This document shows positions 17,488-24,379 of a DNA stretch of 64,000 bases, in pieces. Under the pieces are notes generated by a model. It did not search any database and was not told the DNA's origin. It saw only the letters and a program-made list of their open reading frames with translations. Source of the stretch: an uncultured Comamonas sp. (GTDB lineage: Bacteria; Pseudomonadota; Gammaproteobacteria; Burkholderiales; Burkholderiaceae_C); the NCBI GenBank assembly GCA_947306475.1, contig CAMZGS010000002.1:186001-250000 (forward strand), given 5' to 3'. Every line of letters begins with the position of its first letter. Position 1 is the stretch's first letter. A program made the translations under genes and the position numbers.

Positions 17488-18213
17488 ATGACTTCAAAGC
17501 AATTTGAAAAATGGGCATCAAGTTATGCCGGTTGTGATGGGGGTGATGTCGGTGGGCCGAACAAGCGATCCATTTGGTTGTGCGGAATAGAGTGGGGGGG
17601 CGGGCACACTCCAGAAGACGTTCGGGAGAACATTGCGGAAGAGGTGAAAACGCCTCCGGACGGCTATGATTCGTGGAATGAAAATCTCATGCACCCCTAT
17701 AATCGGCAGGTAATGAAGCTATTCTCAGCTATGGGTGGAAGGCCTGTTTCCGACTTCCGGAAGTTTGCCGAAGATGTGAAGCCGTTTATCTGTGGCGCTT
17801 CTGGATACTACAAGCTAAATCTATATCCCATCGCATTCAAAAAAATGAGTCATGATCTATGGAAGAGTGGCTTCGCTGATGTGACTGGCTTCCCTTCTAA
17901 AGAAGAATATCTTCGGTGGTGTGACGAAGTGCGGCTACCCGTCATCTCGAATTGGGCGCGCAAGCATCAGCCCGCCGCAATCATTTGTCTCGGAAAGACA
18001 TTCAAAGATCAATTCGGAAAGGCATTCCTGGTTGATGAAGATTCTTGGAAAGTCGAGGCCTTGGGCGACCGCGAATTGTCGTATGGGCGAAACTCTTTGG
18101 GTGGCACGGTCTTCGTTCTACCGTTCGTATCAGGTCCGCATGGACTGAACAGGAATTCCACAATCCAGAAGTTCGGCGAAAGAATCGCAGAGATAATCCA
18201 TGCTGGTAAGTGA
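17488..18213 (+). CDS. Cassette 8: 241-residue protein, possible uracil-DNA-glycosylase-like fold
   Basis: Largest cassette gene. Preceded by AGGAGA (17475-17480). The order of blocks IWLCGIEWGGG, KLNLYPIAF, PAAIICLGKTFKD and the C-terminal VLPFVSGPHGLNRN recalls the UDG superfamily (early Gly loop, central N-x-x-P, late strand followed by an H-P-S-G-x-N-like loop). The canonical catalytic Asp/His motifs are not clear, so activity is uncertain. It could equally be an unrelated Rossmann-like family. No membrane segment. Confidence 0.7.
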   Translation: MTSKQFEKWASSYAGCDGGDVGGPNKRSIWLCGIEWGGGHTPEDVRENIAEEVKTPPDGYDSWNENLMHPYNRQVMKLFSAMGGRPVSDFRKFAEDVKPFICGASGYYKLNLYPIAFKKMSHDLWKSGFADVTGFPSKEEYLRWCDEVRLPVISNWARKHQPAAIICLGKTFKDQFGKAFLVDEDSWKVEALGDRELSYGRNSLGGTVFVLPFVSGPHGLNRNSTIQKFGERIAEIIHAGK

Positions 18214-18232
18214 TAAATATGCAAGCGATGTG

Positions 18233-18296
18233 CGCTAACCATTCGCTGCAGTCGCGACGGCCCTGACGGGCCGCGGCCTGAGCTCAAACGTTAGGC
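18233..18296 (+). repeat. attC 8
   Basis: R'' CGCTAAC 18233-18239 (first base off consensus), R' GTTAGGC 18290-18296; strong arms CGACGGCCC/GGGCCGCGG. Confidence 0.82.
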
Positions 18297-18301
18297 CGCT
18301 A

Positions 18302-18616
18302 ATGAGCGTTGTCGTTGTTTATGGTTTTTCAGGTCAGTACTCGGGATCGTCCGAGTACGAGTGGTCGCATCCGCATCTGGGCGTCACCCACAAGTGCATG
18401 CTGTTCCTACGACAAGAGGCTGATTTAGATGCATATCCAGATGCTCAGGCCGAGTGCGAGCGGTATGGCTTCTCGGACATCCAGTTCTATGGTTGTGACA
18501 AGCTCCAGATAGAAATGCTCAATACGGATGCGTACAGTGGTTTCTCGGACTTCTACGAGGAGGCTCTGAGCAGTGGCAGCGCGCTGTTGTATTACCCAAA
18601 CAAGGCTACCCAGTGA
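18302..18616 (+). CDS. Cassette 9: 104-residue hypothetical protein (copy 2 of cassette 3)
   Basis: Same protein as cassette 3 and the same flanking bases through the attC, with a single visible synonymous change in codon 2 (AGT to AGC). Between the copies lie five unrelated cassettes, so the duplicate was probably made by excision and reinsertion or by copying of one cassette rather than tandem duplication. Function unknown. Confidence 0.7.
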   Translation: MSVVVVYGFSGQYSGSSEYEWSHPHLGVTHKCMLFLRQEADLDAYPDAQAECERYGFSDIQFYGCDKLQIEMLNTDAYSGFSDFYEEALSSGSALLYYPNKATQ

Positions 18617-18626
18617 TCGGGACGCG

Positions 18627-18686
18627 GCCTAACAATTCATTCAAGCCGACGCCGCTTCGCGGCTTGGCTTAACTCAAACGTTAGGG
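18627..18686 (+). repeat. attC 9
   Basis: R'' GCCTAAC 18627-18633, R' GTTAGGG 18680-18686; body identical by eye to attC 3. Confidence 0.9.
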
Positions 18687-18691
18687 AGCAC

Positions 18692-18952
18692 ATGACCAAG
18701 CAGGACTGGCGACTTACGAATCAAGAGCAATACCTCCGGGGAGTTGCTTTAACGTGGCGCGCGTACGAACCAGCAAATTCAGAGAACGATCACGACCATT
18801 GCGAGTTCTGCTTTGCAAAGTTCATGGTGAAAGCGCTACCGGACACTCAGCAAGAGGGATATGCAACCGATAACCGCTACCGCTGGATCTGCAGGTCCTG
18901 CTTCGACGACTTCGCAATTCAGTTCGCATGGAAAGTTGAAAATGCTGTCTAA
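18692..18952 (+). CDS. Cassette 10: small CxxC-type putative zinc-binding protein
   Basis: 86-residue soluble protein. Two Cys pairs, HCEFC (about residues 36-40) and ICRSC (about 70-74), could bind one Zn ion in a treble-clef or ribbon fold; family name not known to me. Rich in aromatic residues. The Shine-Dalgarno AGGGAG is formed by the attC core GTTAGGG plus cassette bases, and the stop TAA is within the next core, so the att sites supply both translation ends. Confidence 0.68.
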   Translation: MTKQDWRLTNQEQYLRGVALTWRAYEPANSENDHDHCEFCFAKFMVKALPDTQQEGYATDNRYRWICRSCFDDFAIQFAWKVENAV

Positions 18953-19004
18953 CCCATCATTCCAGCGGACCGCCTTCGGCGGCCGCTGAATTCAAACGTT
19001 AGGC
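18947..19004 (+). repeat. attC 10
   Basis: R'' GTCTAAC 18947-18953, R' GTTAGGC 18998-19004; arms CAGCGGACCGCC/GGCGGCCGCTG. Confidence 0.9.
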
Positions 19005-19009
19005 ATTTC

Positions 19010-19423
19010 ATGGCTCACCTCGCTCGCTCCGTTGCATCACTTCGCATCGCTGGGGACGATCTGGTTCCGGAAGAGGTTTCTTTACTGCTGGGTGCGCAAC
19101 CGACTCATGCCCAGCGCAAGGGCCAAGAACTTCAATCAAAAAATGGCGTGCGCATCGCAACATTCGGTCATTGGCGATTACACGCAAAAGAGACCGAACC
19201 AGAAAATCTCGATGCGCAAGTTGCCGAAATATTGGGACAGCTCACGTCAAGTACTGATGTCTGGCAAAAATTAACTGCGAGATACAGAGTTGATCTTTTC
19301 TGTGGCTGGTTTATGGAGGGGACTAATGAAGGTGTCAGTATTTCCCCGTTGACTTTGCAAGCTTTGGGCGAGCGAGGTATCAAATTAGATTTGGATATAT
19401 ATGCACCAAGCCCCAATGCCTAA
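19010..19423 (+). CDS. Cassette 11: DUF4279-like protein
   Basis: 137-residue soluble protein whose layout fits the DUF4279 family: SLRIAGDDLVPEEVSLLLGAQPT at the start (split here across residues 10-32), a GHWRLHA strand in the middle, then LFCGWFMEGTNEG and a Leu-rich end. DUF4279 genes are common in cassettes and beside immunity-type proteins, but role is unknown. AGG of the attC core is 6 bp before the ATG, and the stop TAA is in the next core. Confidence 0.68.
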   Translation: MAHLARSVASLRIAGDDLVPEEVSLLLGAQPTHAQRKGQELQSKNGVRIATFGHWRLHAKETEPENLDAQVAEILGQLTSSTDVWQKLTARYRVDLFCGWFMEGTNEGVSISPLTLQALGERGIKLDLDIYAPSPNA

Positions 19424-19490
19424 CATCACAATTCACCTGGCCTATCGCAAGCTACGCTTGCCTTCGTCAGATGATTTTTAACTTTAAGAG
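19418..19490 (+). repeat. attC 11, degenerate
   Basis: R'' GCCTAAC 19418-19424 is good, but no GTTRRRY follows. The best R' candidate is around CTTTAAG at 19482-19488. The body keeps only short complementary arms (GCAAGC/GCTTGC). Probably poorly active or dead, which would lock cassettes 11 and 12 together. Confidence 0.5.
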
Positions 19491-19498
19491 GGCTTTAC

Positions 19499-19783
19499 TT
19501 GTCATTCATAAAACGAAAGATAGAGAGCACAAAGCAATGGTGGATGGCTCCAACAACTCGCAGTGATCGCCTTACCGGCGGGCTAGTCGGTGGAATAGCT
19601 GGCCTGTGGATCGGAGGTCTCGGGAGAATAATCTTTGGGCAATTGCCAGTTTCTTTCGAAGTCGTTGTTGCGTGGGCGCTGTGCACGGCCTGCTTGGGAT
19701 TTGCTCTTGGTATTCGCTTTCCAAAAATAATGACTGTTATCCTCTTTCCGTTTGCAACGTTTGGATGCAGCTTCACTTCCTAA
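19499..19783 (+). CDS. Cassette 12: 94-residue membrane protein
   Basis: Unrecognised small inner-membrane protein with two hydrophobic segments (about residues 27-48, Gly-rich, and 52-90). It starts at TTG, with GAGGG 6 bp upstream, because no ATG is present near the cassette start; a Lys/Arg-rich N-terminus suggests a cytoplasmic N-end. Stop TAA lies in the attC core. The upstream attC is degenerate. Confidence 0.55.
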   Translation: MSFIKRKIESTKQWWMAPTTRSDRLTGGLVGGIAGLWIGGLGRIIFGQLPVSFEVVVAWALCTACLGFALGIRFPKIMTVILFPFATFGCSFTS

Positions 19784-19835
19784 CCCATCGGTCCGTCGGA
19801 CTCGCGGCACAAGCCGGTTAATTCACGCGTTAGTC
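19778..19835 (+). repeat. attC 12
   Basis: R'' TCCTAAC 19778-19784, R' GTTAGTC 19829-19835; shorter imperfect arms around CGGACTCGCGG. Confidence 0.75.
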
Positions 19836-19837
19836 AT

Positions 19838-20170
19838 ATGAGACCAACCCGCTTATTTGTTGTTTTGGCCTGCTACATTCTTTCGGGCCCCGGCATCAGC
19901 TTGAGTTTTTTTCTATTCGGCCTCGGTTGGGTGGTTGCCAGCGTAGTAACTTACGCATGGCTTGCACACTTTGCACTATGCATCATCTGGGTATGGCAAA
20001 AACCAATGCATTGGTTCTTGGCAAAAACAGGGGTTTTGGCCGGACTTATTTGCTTAATTATTGCCCCTGTAGGATTTCTTTTTGTATTTCCGTGTGTGTT
20101 ACTCGCACTGCACATCATTCGTTACTACTGGGTCCAAAAAAATCTCACAAAGTCTTCAATCTATGGATAA
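19838..20170 (+). CDS. Cassette 13: polytopic membrane protein, possibly frameshifted
   Basis: 110-residue very hydrophobic protein with about three membrane segments (residues 5-30, 33-55, 62-95). ATG follows the core GTTAGTC by two bases. The frame ends shortly after a run of seven A at 20137-20143. An alternative frame downstream of that run continues to 20253 with another hydrophobic stretch ending in HFLQAFA, so the original gene may have been about 134 residues and lost its end by an A-run slip. No family recognised. Confidence 0.5.
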   Translation: MRPTRLFVVLACYILSGPGISLSFFLFGLGWVVASVVTYAWLAHFALCIIWVWQKPMHWFLAKTGVLAGLICLIIAPVGFLFVFPCVLLALHIIRYYWVQKNLTKSSIYG

Positions 20171-20264
20171 CTCTGCGCTTAATGTTAGGTATTATGGTCG
20201 TACCTGTGATTGCACATTCAATCGGCAAGCATTTCTTGCAAGCCTTTGCATAAATACATGAAAA

Positions 20265-20325
20265 TCCTAGCCAGCCGTTCAATTGAATGCTTGGCGGCAC
20301 CACTTTATTAATTTAACTATTAGCC
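20265..20325 (+). repeat. attC 13, degenerate
   Basis: R'' reads TCCTAGC (20265-20271, consensus A lost) and R' reads ATTAGCC (20319-20325, consensus G lost). Central arms GCCAGCCG/GGCGGC are partly kept. Spacing is normal at 61 bp. Confidence 0.55.
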
Positions 20326-20350
20326 CGCAAATCCACTCATTTCTTCAATC

Positions 20351-20728
20351 ATGAATTGCTATCGACATCAACCATTAAGCGCCGTCGGCGTGTGCAAAAC
20401 TTGTTTTAAGGCGCTCTGCCCAGATTGCGCTGTGGACGTTGGCAATGGGCTTGCATGCAAGGGTGAGTGCGAGCAAAAGGTGCTTGAGCTCAATCAGATG
20501 TGGGAGCAAAGCGCCAAGATCTATGGAATTGGGGCACACCAATCACGAATTCCTTCCACTGGTGTTCTGCTCTGGGGGCTAATGTCGCTGGCCATGTGGG
20601 CAGTCTCAGCGTTTGCGTACTTCAGGAATGGTGAGGTGGATGTGGGTTCTAGCGTGATGGCGGTCTTCTTCACCGCTGCATTGGGGCTGGCTTTTTACAG
20701 CGCCCGGCGGACGGGACTCAAGTGCTAG
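20351..20728 (+). CDS. Cassette 14: B-box-like zinc finger protein with two membrane helices
   Basis: 125 residues. N-terminal C-x2-H...C-x2-C...C-x2-C pattern (residues 3-26: CYRH, CKTC, CPDC) plus two later Cys (CKGEC) resembles the B-box zinc finger found on many bacterial membrane proteins. A helical linker and two hydrophobic segments (about 72-92 and 99-118) follow. Likely an inner-membrane protein with a cytoplasmic metal-binding module; partner unknown. A second example of a eukaryote-associated fold in this array, although B-box-like fingers are ordinary in bacteria. Confidence 0.72.
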   Translation: MNCYRHQPLSAVGVCKTCFKALCPDCAVDVGNGLACKGECEQKVLELNQMWEQSAKIYGIGAHQSRIPSTGVLLWGLMSLAMWAVSAFAYFRNGEVDVGSSVMAVFFTAALGLAFYSARRTGLKC

Positions 20729-20740
20729 TCGGCATTTGCG

Positions 20741-20798
20741 GGCTAACAGATCATTCCAGCGGACTGGCTACGCCAGCCGCTGAATTCAGCCGTTAGGG
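20741..20798 (+). repeat. attC 14
   Basis: R'' GGCTAAC 20741-20747, R' GTTAGGG 20792-20798; arms CCAGCGGACTGGC/GCCAGCCGCTG. Confidence 0.87.
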
Positions 20799-20801
20799 AA
20801 A

Positions 20802-20996
20802 ATGAAAAAGCGTGTGGAACAACTGGAAGGTGAATTGTTCGCGTTCATTGAGAAGTATTCGAGAAAAGCGCAGCGGCGAACAGAGCCGAATGACCGTAGA
20901 TACGATAGAAAAATCGAAAAATGGTTGAAAACGGCAAAACCAGATGAATTGAGCAAACTTCTAAATCAGGAAGAAAAAAATGAAGATCAGTCCTAA
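20802..20996 (+). CDS. Cassette 15: 64-residue charged protein (copy 2 of cassette 1)
   Basis: Same product as cassette 1 apart from K17E, with the same core-derived AGGGA Shine-Dalgarno, the same TAA stop inside the attC core and a nearly identical attC. A few synonymous changes are visible, so this copy is older than the cassette 3/9 pair. Function unknown. Confidence 0.6.
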   Translation: MKKRVEQLEGELFAFIEKYSRKAQRRTEPNDRRYDRKIEKWLKTAKPDELSKLLNQEEKNEDQS

Positions 20997-21050
20997 CCCA
21001 GCGCTCAAGCCGACCCGCATACTGCGCGCGGCTTATCTTGTTTGTTAGGT
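20991..21050 (+). repeat. attC 15
   Basis: R'' TCCTAAC 20991-20997, R' GTTAGGT 21044-21050; body almost the same as attC 1. Confidence 0.88.
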
Positions 21051-21058
21051 GCTACTAC

Positions 21059-21388
21059 ATGGATTCGTACTCAGTCAGGTGCATATTTCTCTGGGGGCCG
21101 CGCCAAGATCAAAAGGCTAAGCACCTGTATGAAGAGCGCATTACCTTGTGGCAAGCTGAAAGCATCGATCATGCAATCGAGCTGGCAGAGCAAGAAGCGG
21201 AAGTTTATGCCTCTGAGGACATAGAGTTTTTAGGCTATTCGCAAGCCTATGCTCTGTTTGAGCCAGTTACAGCGAACGGCATTGAGGTTTTTTCTTTGCT
21301 GCGGGAGAGCGACCTTGATCCTGATAATTACATAGACACTTATTTCGACACAGGCAGAGAGCGTGCAGGTGAATATGAGCCTAGCTAG
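21059..21388 (+). CDS. Cassette 16: DUF4288-like protein
   Basis: 109-residue soluble protein. The pattern YEERITLWQAESIDHAIELA, then EFLGYSQAYALFEP and GIEVFSLLRESDLDPDNYI is what I recall of DUF4288 proteins, which have unknown function and are frequent in cassettes and near contact-dependent systems. The ATG at 21059 lies 9 bp after the AGG of the core; a further-upstream start at 21038 would lie inside the attC and is unlikely. Confidence 0.65.
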   Translation: MDSYSVRCIFLWGPRQDQKAKHLYEERITLWQAESIDHAIELAEQEAEVYASEDIEFLGYSQAYALFEPVTANGIEVFSLLRESDLDPDNYIDTYFDTGRERAGEYEPS

Positions 21389-21415
21389 AAATACCAAGGG
21401 GCTTGCTGTGGTTGC

Positions 21416-21491
21416 ACCTAACAATGCGCTCAACATCGCTCACTTCGTTCGCTGGACAGTCAATGCCTGCCTGTTAGCTTAATCGTTAGGC
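21416..21491 (+). repeat. attC 16
   Basis: R'' ACCTAAC 21416-21422. Two R' candidates exist: GTTAGCT 21473-21479 and GTTAGGC 21485-21491. The outer one gives a 76-bp site and is preferred because it pairs better with R''. Confidence 0.75.
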
Positions 21492-21502
21492 TCGTAAATA
21501 GC

Positions 21503-21979
21503 ATGTTCCCATACATATCAAAGTCTTTTGAGTACCCCATCAACGTTAATGCGGCTGAGTGTCTTAAGCAGACTCTCGGTTCAATGAAGTGGTCGCGGAT
21601 GAGATATGAAATCCATGAGAACTCCGTAGTCATTGAACATATCCTGCCGCCCTTCTTTCGCAATTCTTGGAATCCAATCTTTCAAGGGCGTATCGAATCA
21701 ATCGGGAACAGGCAAAAGTTAATTGGCTATTTTCGTCTTAATTGGTTTGTTTTAGTTTTTGTTATTATCTTTATCGGCTTCTCGATATACAAGTTGCTCC
21801 AAACCTACTTCTCTCCAGACGTAGTCCCAGGCTATGTGCCAAACTGGAGATCTGATCGACTAGCATTCGACATTCAGTTTGTCAGTATGGCTGTCGGCAT
21901 CAACGTCATCGGTTGGGTAATTGGGATTCCCTATCAACGGCGAATAGTGACCGCCATTAGAGAAAGCATGCATGCCTAA
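21503..21979 (+). CDS. Cassette 17: 158-residue membrane protein
   Basis: Unrecognised. A polar N-terminal domain of about 75 residues with a Pro/Phe-rich core is followed by a strong membrane helix (about 78-100), a periplasmic-looking loop with Pro and aromatic residues, and a second helix (about 125-145). Ends in a basic tail. Stop TAA lies within the next attC core. No metal or catalytic motif visible. Confidence 0.6.
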   Translation: MFPYISKSFEYPINVNAAECLKQTLGSMKWSRMRYEIHENSVVIEHILPPFFRNSWNPIFQGRIESIGNRQKLIGYFRLNWFVLVFVIIFIGFSIYKLLQTYFSPDVVPGYVPNWRSDRLAFDIQFVSMAVGINVIGWVIGIPYQRRIVTAIRESMHA

Positions 21980-22033
21980 CATTGCAGTCAAGCCAACCCG
22001 CCAAAGGCGGGCGGCTTACCTTGGTCGTTAGCC
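21974..22033 (+). repeat. attC 17
   Basis: R'' GCCTAAC 21974-21980, R' GTTAGCC 22027-22033; arms AAGCCAACCCGCC/GGCGGGCGGCTT. Confidence 0.88.
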
Positions 22034-22314
22034 TGCCTTTTATTCCTGCACATTTCAGCCCATGCATATTCAAGCGCCATTTATCCTCGCAAGCGTTTAT
22101 CCGCTCGGTGTTTGGCATTTGCTTGGGCTTCGCCTGCATAGGGTGTGCAAGTTTTAATCCTTTTTGGCCTCTAGCCCTTGTGCAGCAAGCGCTGGCAGCT
22201 CTGGTGTTTGTAGTCCGCAGCCCGGCCCATGCGGATTTGCAGCATTGGTCTTTGGTCAATTTGGTCCAATATGGTCAGCTATTGGGGCTGTGTTTGCACT
22301 TATGTACTAATGAC
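22034..22314 (+). other. Cassette 18: diverged copy of cassette 2, probably non-coding
   Basis: The first 170 bp align with cassette 2 with scattered substitutions. The frame homologous to the cassette 2 ORF starts at 22062 but stops after 31 codons at 22157. Another frame covering a Cys/Ala/Leu-rich stretch (LALVQQALAALVFVVR) is shared by both copies but has no good start. No protein call is made; the DNA or its transcript may be the conserved entity. Confidence 0.5.
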
Positions 22315-22396
22315 ATCCAACCCATCGTTTAAGCAGCCTGCCCCAGGCCTCTCGCTTCGCAGGATTGGGTGTGCATTCGTGCTTCAGTCGTTGGAT
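22315..22396 (+). repeat. attC 18, last recognisable attC
   Basis: R'' ATCCAAC 22315-22321 matches RYYYAAC exactly, R' GTTGGAT 22390-22396 matches GTTRRRY. At 82 bp it is the longest site and differs in type from the others. Confidence 0.75.
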
Positions 22397-22440
22397 ATGT
22401 GTTTGTCGAGTATTGGATTTTATTTTTTTGGGTGCATTTC

Positions 22441-23049
22441 ATGATCGACTTTGCAATATCGTGGCAACGTACTTGGTCGGATTTAGGGTTGCGTGCTCCT
22501 GTCGATTTGCTGGAAAGCCTTATGAATGCTTACCAAGAGCCACAGAGACACTATCATTCGCTGCAGCATTTGAGCGAGTGTTTGGCGCTGTTTGAGTCTG
22601 TGCGTCAGTTTTCCCAATATCCCGGTGAAGTTGCTTTGGCCCTGTGGTTTCACGATGCTGTTTACGACGTCAAAGGCAAGAATAATGAGCTAAAAAGCGC
22701 GCAATGGGCGGTAAATGTACTGTGTGAGGTAAATGCGGCACAGGTGGTGGTGGATCGTGTATATGCCCTCATAATAGCAACCAAGCACGATGGTTTGGTG
22801 GCTGAGCCAGATCAACAACTGATTGTGGATATAGATTTGGCTATTTTAGGATCTTCTCCAGAAAGGTTTGCGCAATACGATGCGCAAGTTCGCGCTGAAT
22901 ACCGTTGGGTGCCTGGAGTTTTATACAAGATGAAGCGTAAGGCGGTACTTAATGAGTTTTTGCAAAAGCAGTCCATTTACAGCACCGATTACTTTAAAGA
23001 ACATTATGAAACACAAGCGCGTATCAACCTTCTCAGAGCGCTTAAATAG
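22441..23049 (+). CDS. HD-domain metal-dependent phosphohydrolase-like protein
   Basis: 202-residue predicted HD-superfamily hydrolase. The N-terminal helix carries the metal-ligand candidate HYHSLQHL (about residues 39-46), followed by the paired motif WFHDAVYD (HD at about residues 73-74), and a later Asp in VDIDLAIL. The ATG at 22441 was preferred; the frame remains open upstream to 22369 across the attC. No attC follows, so it is either the ordinary flank or a terminal cassette whose site has decayed; a lone GTTAGCA at 23082 is not convincing. Codon use is less GC-rich than the housekeeping genes. Confidence 0.82.
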   Translation: MIDFAISWQRTWSDLGLRAPVDLLESLMNAYQEPQRHYHSLQHLSECLALFESVRQFSQYPGEVALALWFHDAVYDVKGKNNELKSAQWAVNVLCEVNAAQVVVDRVYALIIATKHDGLVAEPDQQLIVDIDLAILGSSPERFAQYDAQVRAEYRWVPGVLYKMKRKAVLNEFLQKQSIYSTDYFKEHYETQARINLLRALK

Positions 23050-23130
23050 CCCGTGTATACTGAGAGCGCCTGATTGGTCGCGTTAGCAATCTCGCCCAGC
23101 ATGCACCATCACTTACCTAAAGGAGATTCC

Positions 23131-23457
23131 ATGATTGTTTCCACCACACCAACCATTGATGGCTACCGAGTTGGCAAATACTGCGGCGTTGTCGCTGGGG
23201 AGGCCATTCTTGGCGCCAATGTGTTTAAGGACTTGTTTGCGGGTATCCGCGATTTGGTTGGTGGGCGCTCGGCCACCTATGAAAAAGAACTGCAACGCGC
23301 GCGCGAAATTGCGCTCAAGGAGATGGAGGATCGGGCGCGCGATCTGGGTGCCAACGCAGTGGTTGGGGTGGACCTGGACTACGAGGTGCTGGGGCAGGGT
23401 AACGGCATGCTGATGGTGTCGGCCAGCGGCACGGCGGTGGTGATTCAGCAGGGATAA
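23131..23457 (+). CDS. YbjQ/UPF0145-family protein
   Basis: 108-residue protein of the YbjQ family (heavy-metal-binding-domain type fold, pentameric). Signature: [10 protein letters not shown] at the start, [25 protein letters not shown] in the middle (residues about 25-50) and [17 protein letters not shown] near the end. Start at the ATG 5 bp after AAGGAG. Function not established. First typical flank gene after the integron. Confidence 0.9.
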   Translation: MIVSTTPTIDGYRVGKYCGVVAGEAILGANVFKDLFAGIRDLVGGRSATYEKELQRAREIALKEMEDRARDLGANAVVGVDLDYEVLGQGNGMLMVSASGTAVVIQQG

Positions 23458-23472
23458 ATCAGGAGCCCCACC

Positions 23473-24009
23473 ATGCCCCAGGCAGTTCTGAAGTTTTGGT
23501 TTGAGGAGATTGAGCCCAAGCAGTGGTTCGCCTCAGATGCGCAGTTCGATGCGCTGATTCGTGAGCGCTTTTTGCCGCTGCTGCAGCAAGCCGCTGCCGC
23601 TGAGCTGTACGGCTGGCGCACGACGGCGCTGGGGCGTTTGGCGGAGATCATTGTGCTGGACCAGTTCTCGCGCAATGTGTACCGGGGCACGCCGCAGGCC
23701 TTTGCCCAAGACCCGATGGCGTTGGCCTTGGCGCAAGAGGCCGTGGCCCAAGGTGCGCTGCAGCAGCTCGATGCCACGCAGCGCAGCTTTTTGCTGATGC
23801 CGTACATGCACAGCGAATCGCGCCAGATTCATGGGCTGGCGCAGCAGCTTTTCCAAGACTTTGCCCCGGCGCATAACTACGACTTTGAGCTGCGCCACAA
23901 AGCCATCATCGATCGCTTTGGGCGTTACCCGCACCGCAACGCCATCCTGGGACGCAGCTCTACGCCTGAAGAGCTGGAATTCCTCAAGCAGCCTGGCTCG
24001 CGTTTCTGA
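23473..24009 (+). CDS. DUF924 family protein
   Basis: 178-residue all-helical protein resembling TPR-like DUF924 proteins. Family marks: FWFEEIEPKQWF near the N-terminus, LGRLAEIIVLDQFSRNVYRG (about residues 53-72), LLMPYMHSES, and the C-terminal HNYDFELRHKAIIDRFGRYP followed by HRNAILGR. Biochemical role unknown. A 15-bp gap to ybjQ suggests co-transcription. Confidence 0.9.
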   Translation: MPQAVLKFWFEEIEPKQWFASDAQFDALIRERFLPLLQQAAAAELYGWRTTALGRLAEIIVLDQFSRNVYRGTPQAFAQDPMALALAQEAVAQGALQQLDATQRSFLLMPYMHSESRQIHGLAQQLFQDFAPAHNYDFELRHKAIIDRFGRYPHRNAILGRSSTPEELEFLKQPGSRF

Positions 24010-24379
24010 GGTTTTTGAGGTTTCTGGAAATTGCGCACCGCTGACCCAAAGCCGCGCAGCCACCCGTCGGGCAGCGTCCGCTCCGGCTGATGCAATGGCC
24101 GGGACGCGGGGCGTGTTGGGTCACGGAGGCAACGTCTTTCAGTGCTGGGGGATTTACACCAAAACAACAACACGTACTTTCATAAATCGTAGCTGTCAGC
24201 GCTTGCTGGATAAGCGTTTTCGGCCAAAAACACCAGAAAATTCAAAAGCCGTCGATCTTATATATCTGGCATAAGTGTCAGCCAACACTCAGTAAAAGCG
24301 ACTATAACCTTGCAACAACAAGATACATAAGCGCAAACCAGCGGCCACGAATATCCGCAACTGCTGGGCTGAGAGAGAC
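24010..24379. other. Intergenic stretch without genes; contains a hairpin-family repeat
   Basis: No supported coding sequence. At 24190-24213 it holds TAGCTGTCAGCGCTTGCTGGATAAGCG, split here as TAGCTGTCAGCGCTTG plus CTGGATAAGCG, a member of the window's dispersed element family. The 3' part probably carries the helicase promoter, but no clear hexamer pair stands out. Confidence 0.5.

Noticed and set aside
20184..20190. GTTAGGT as an attC core
   Set aside because: No RYYYAAC partner at attC distance and no palindrome; lies inside the cassette 13 tail.
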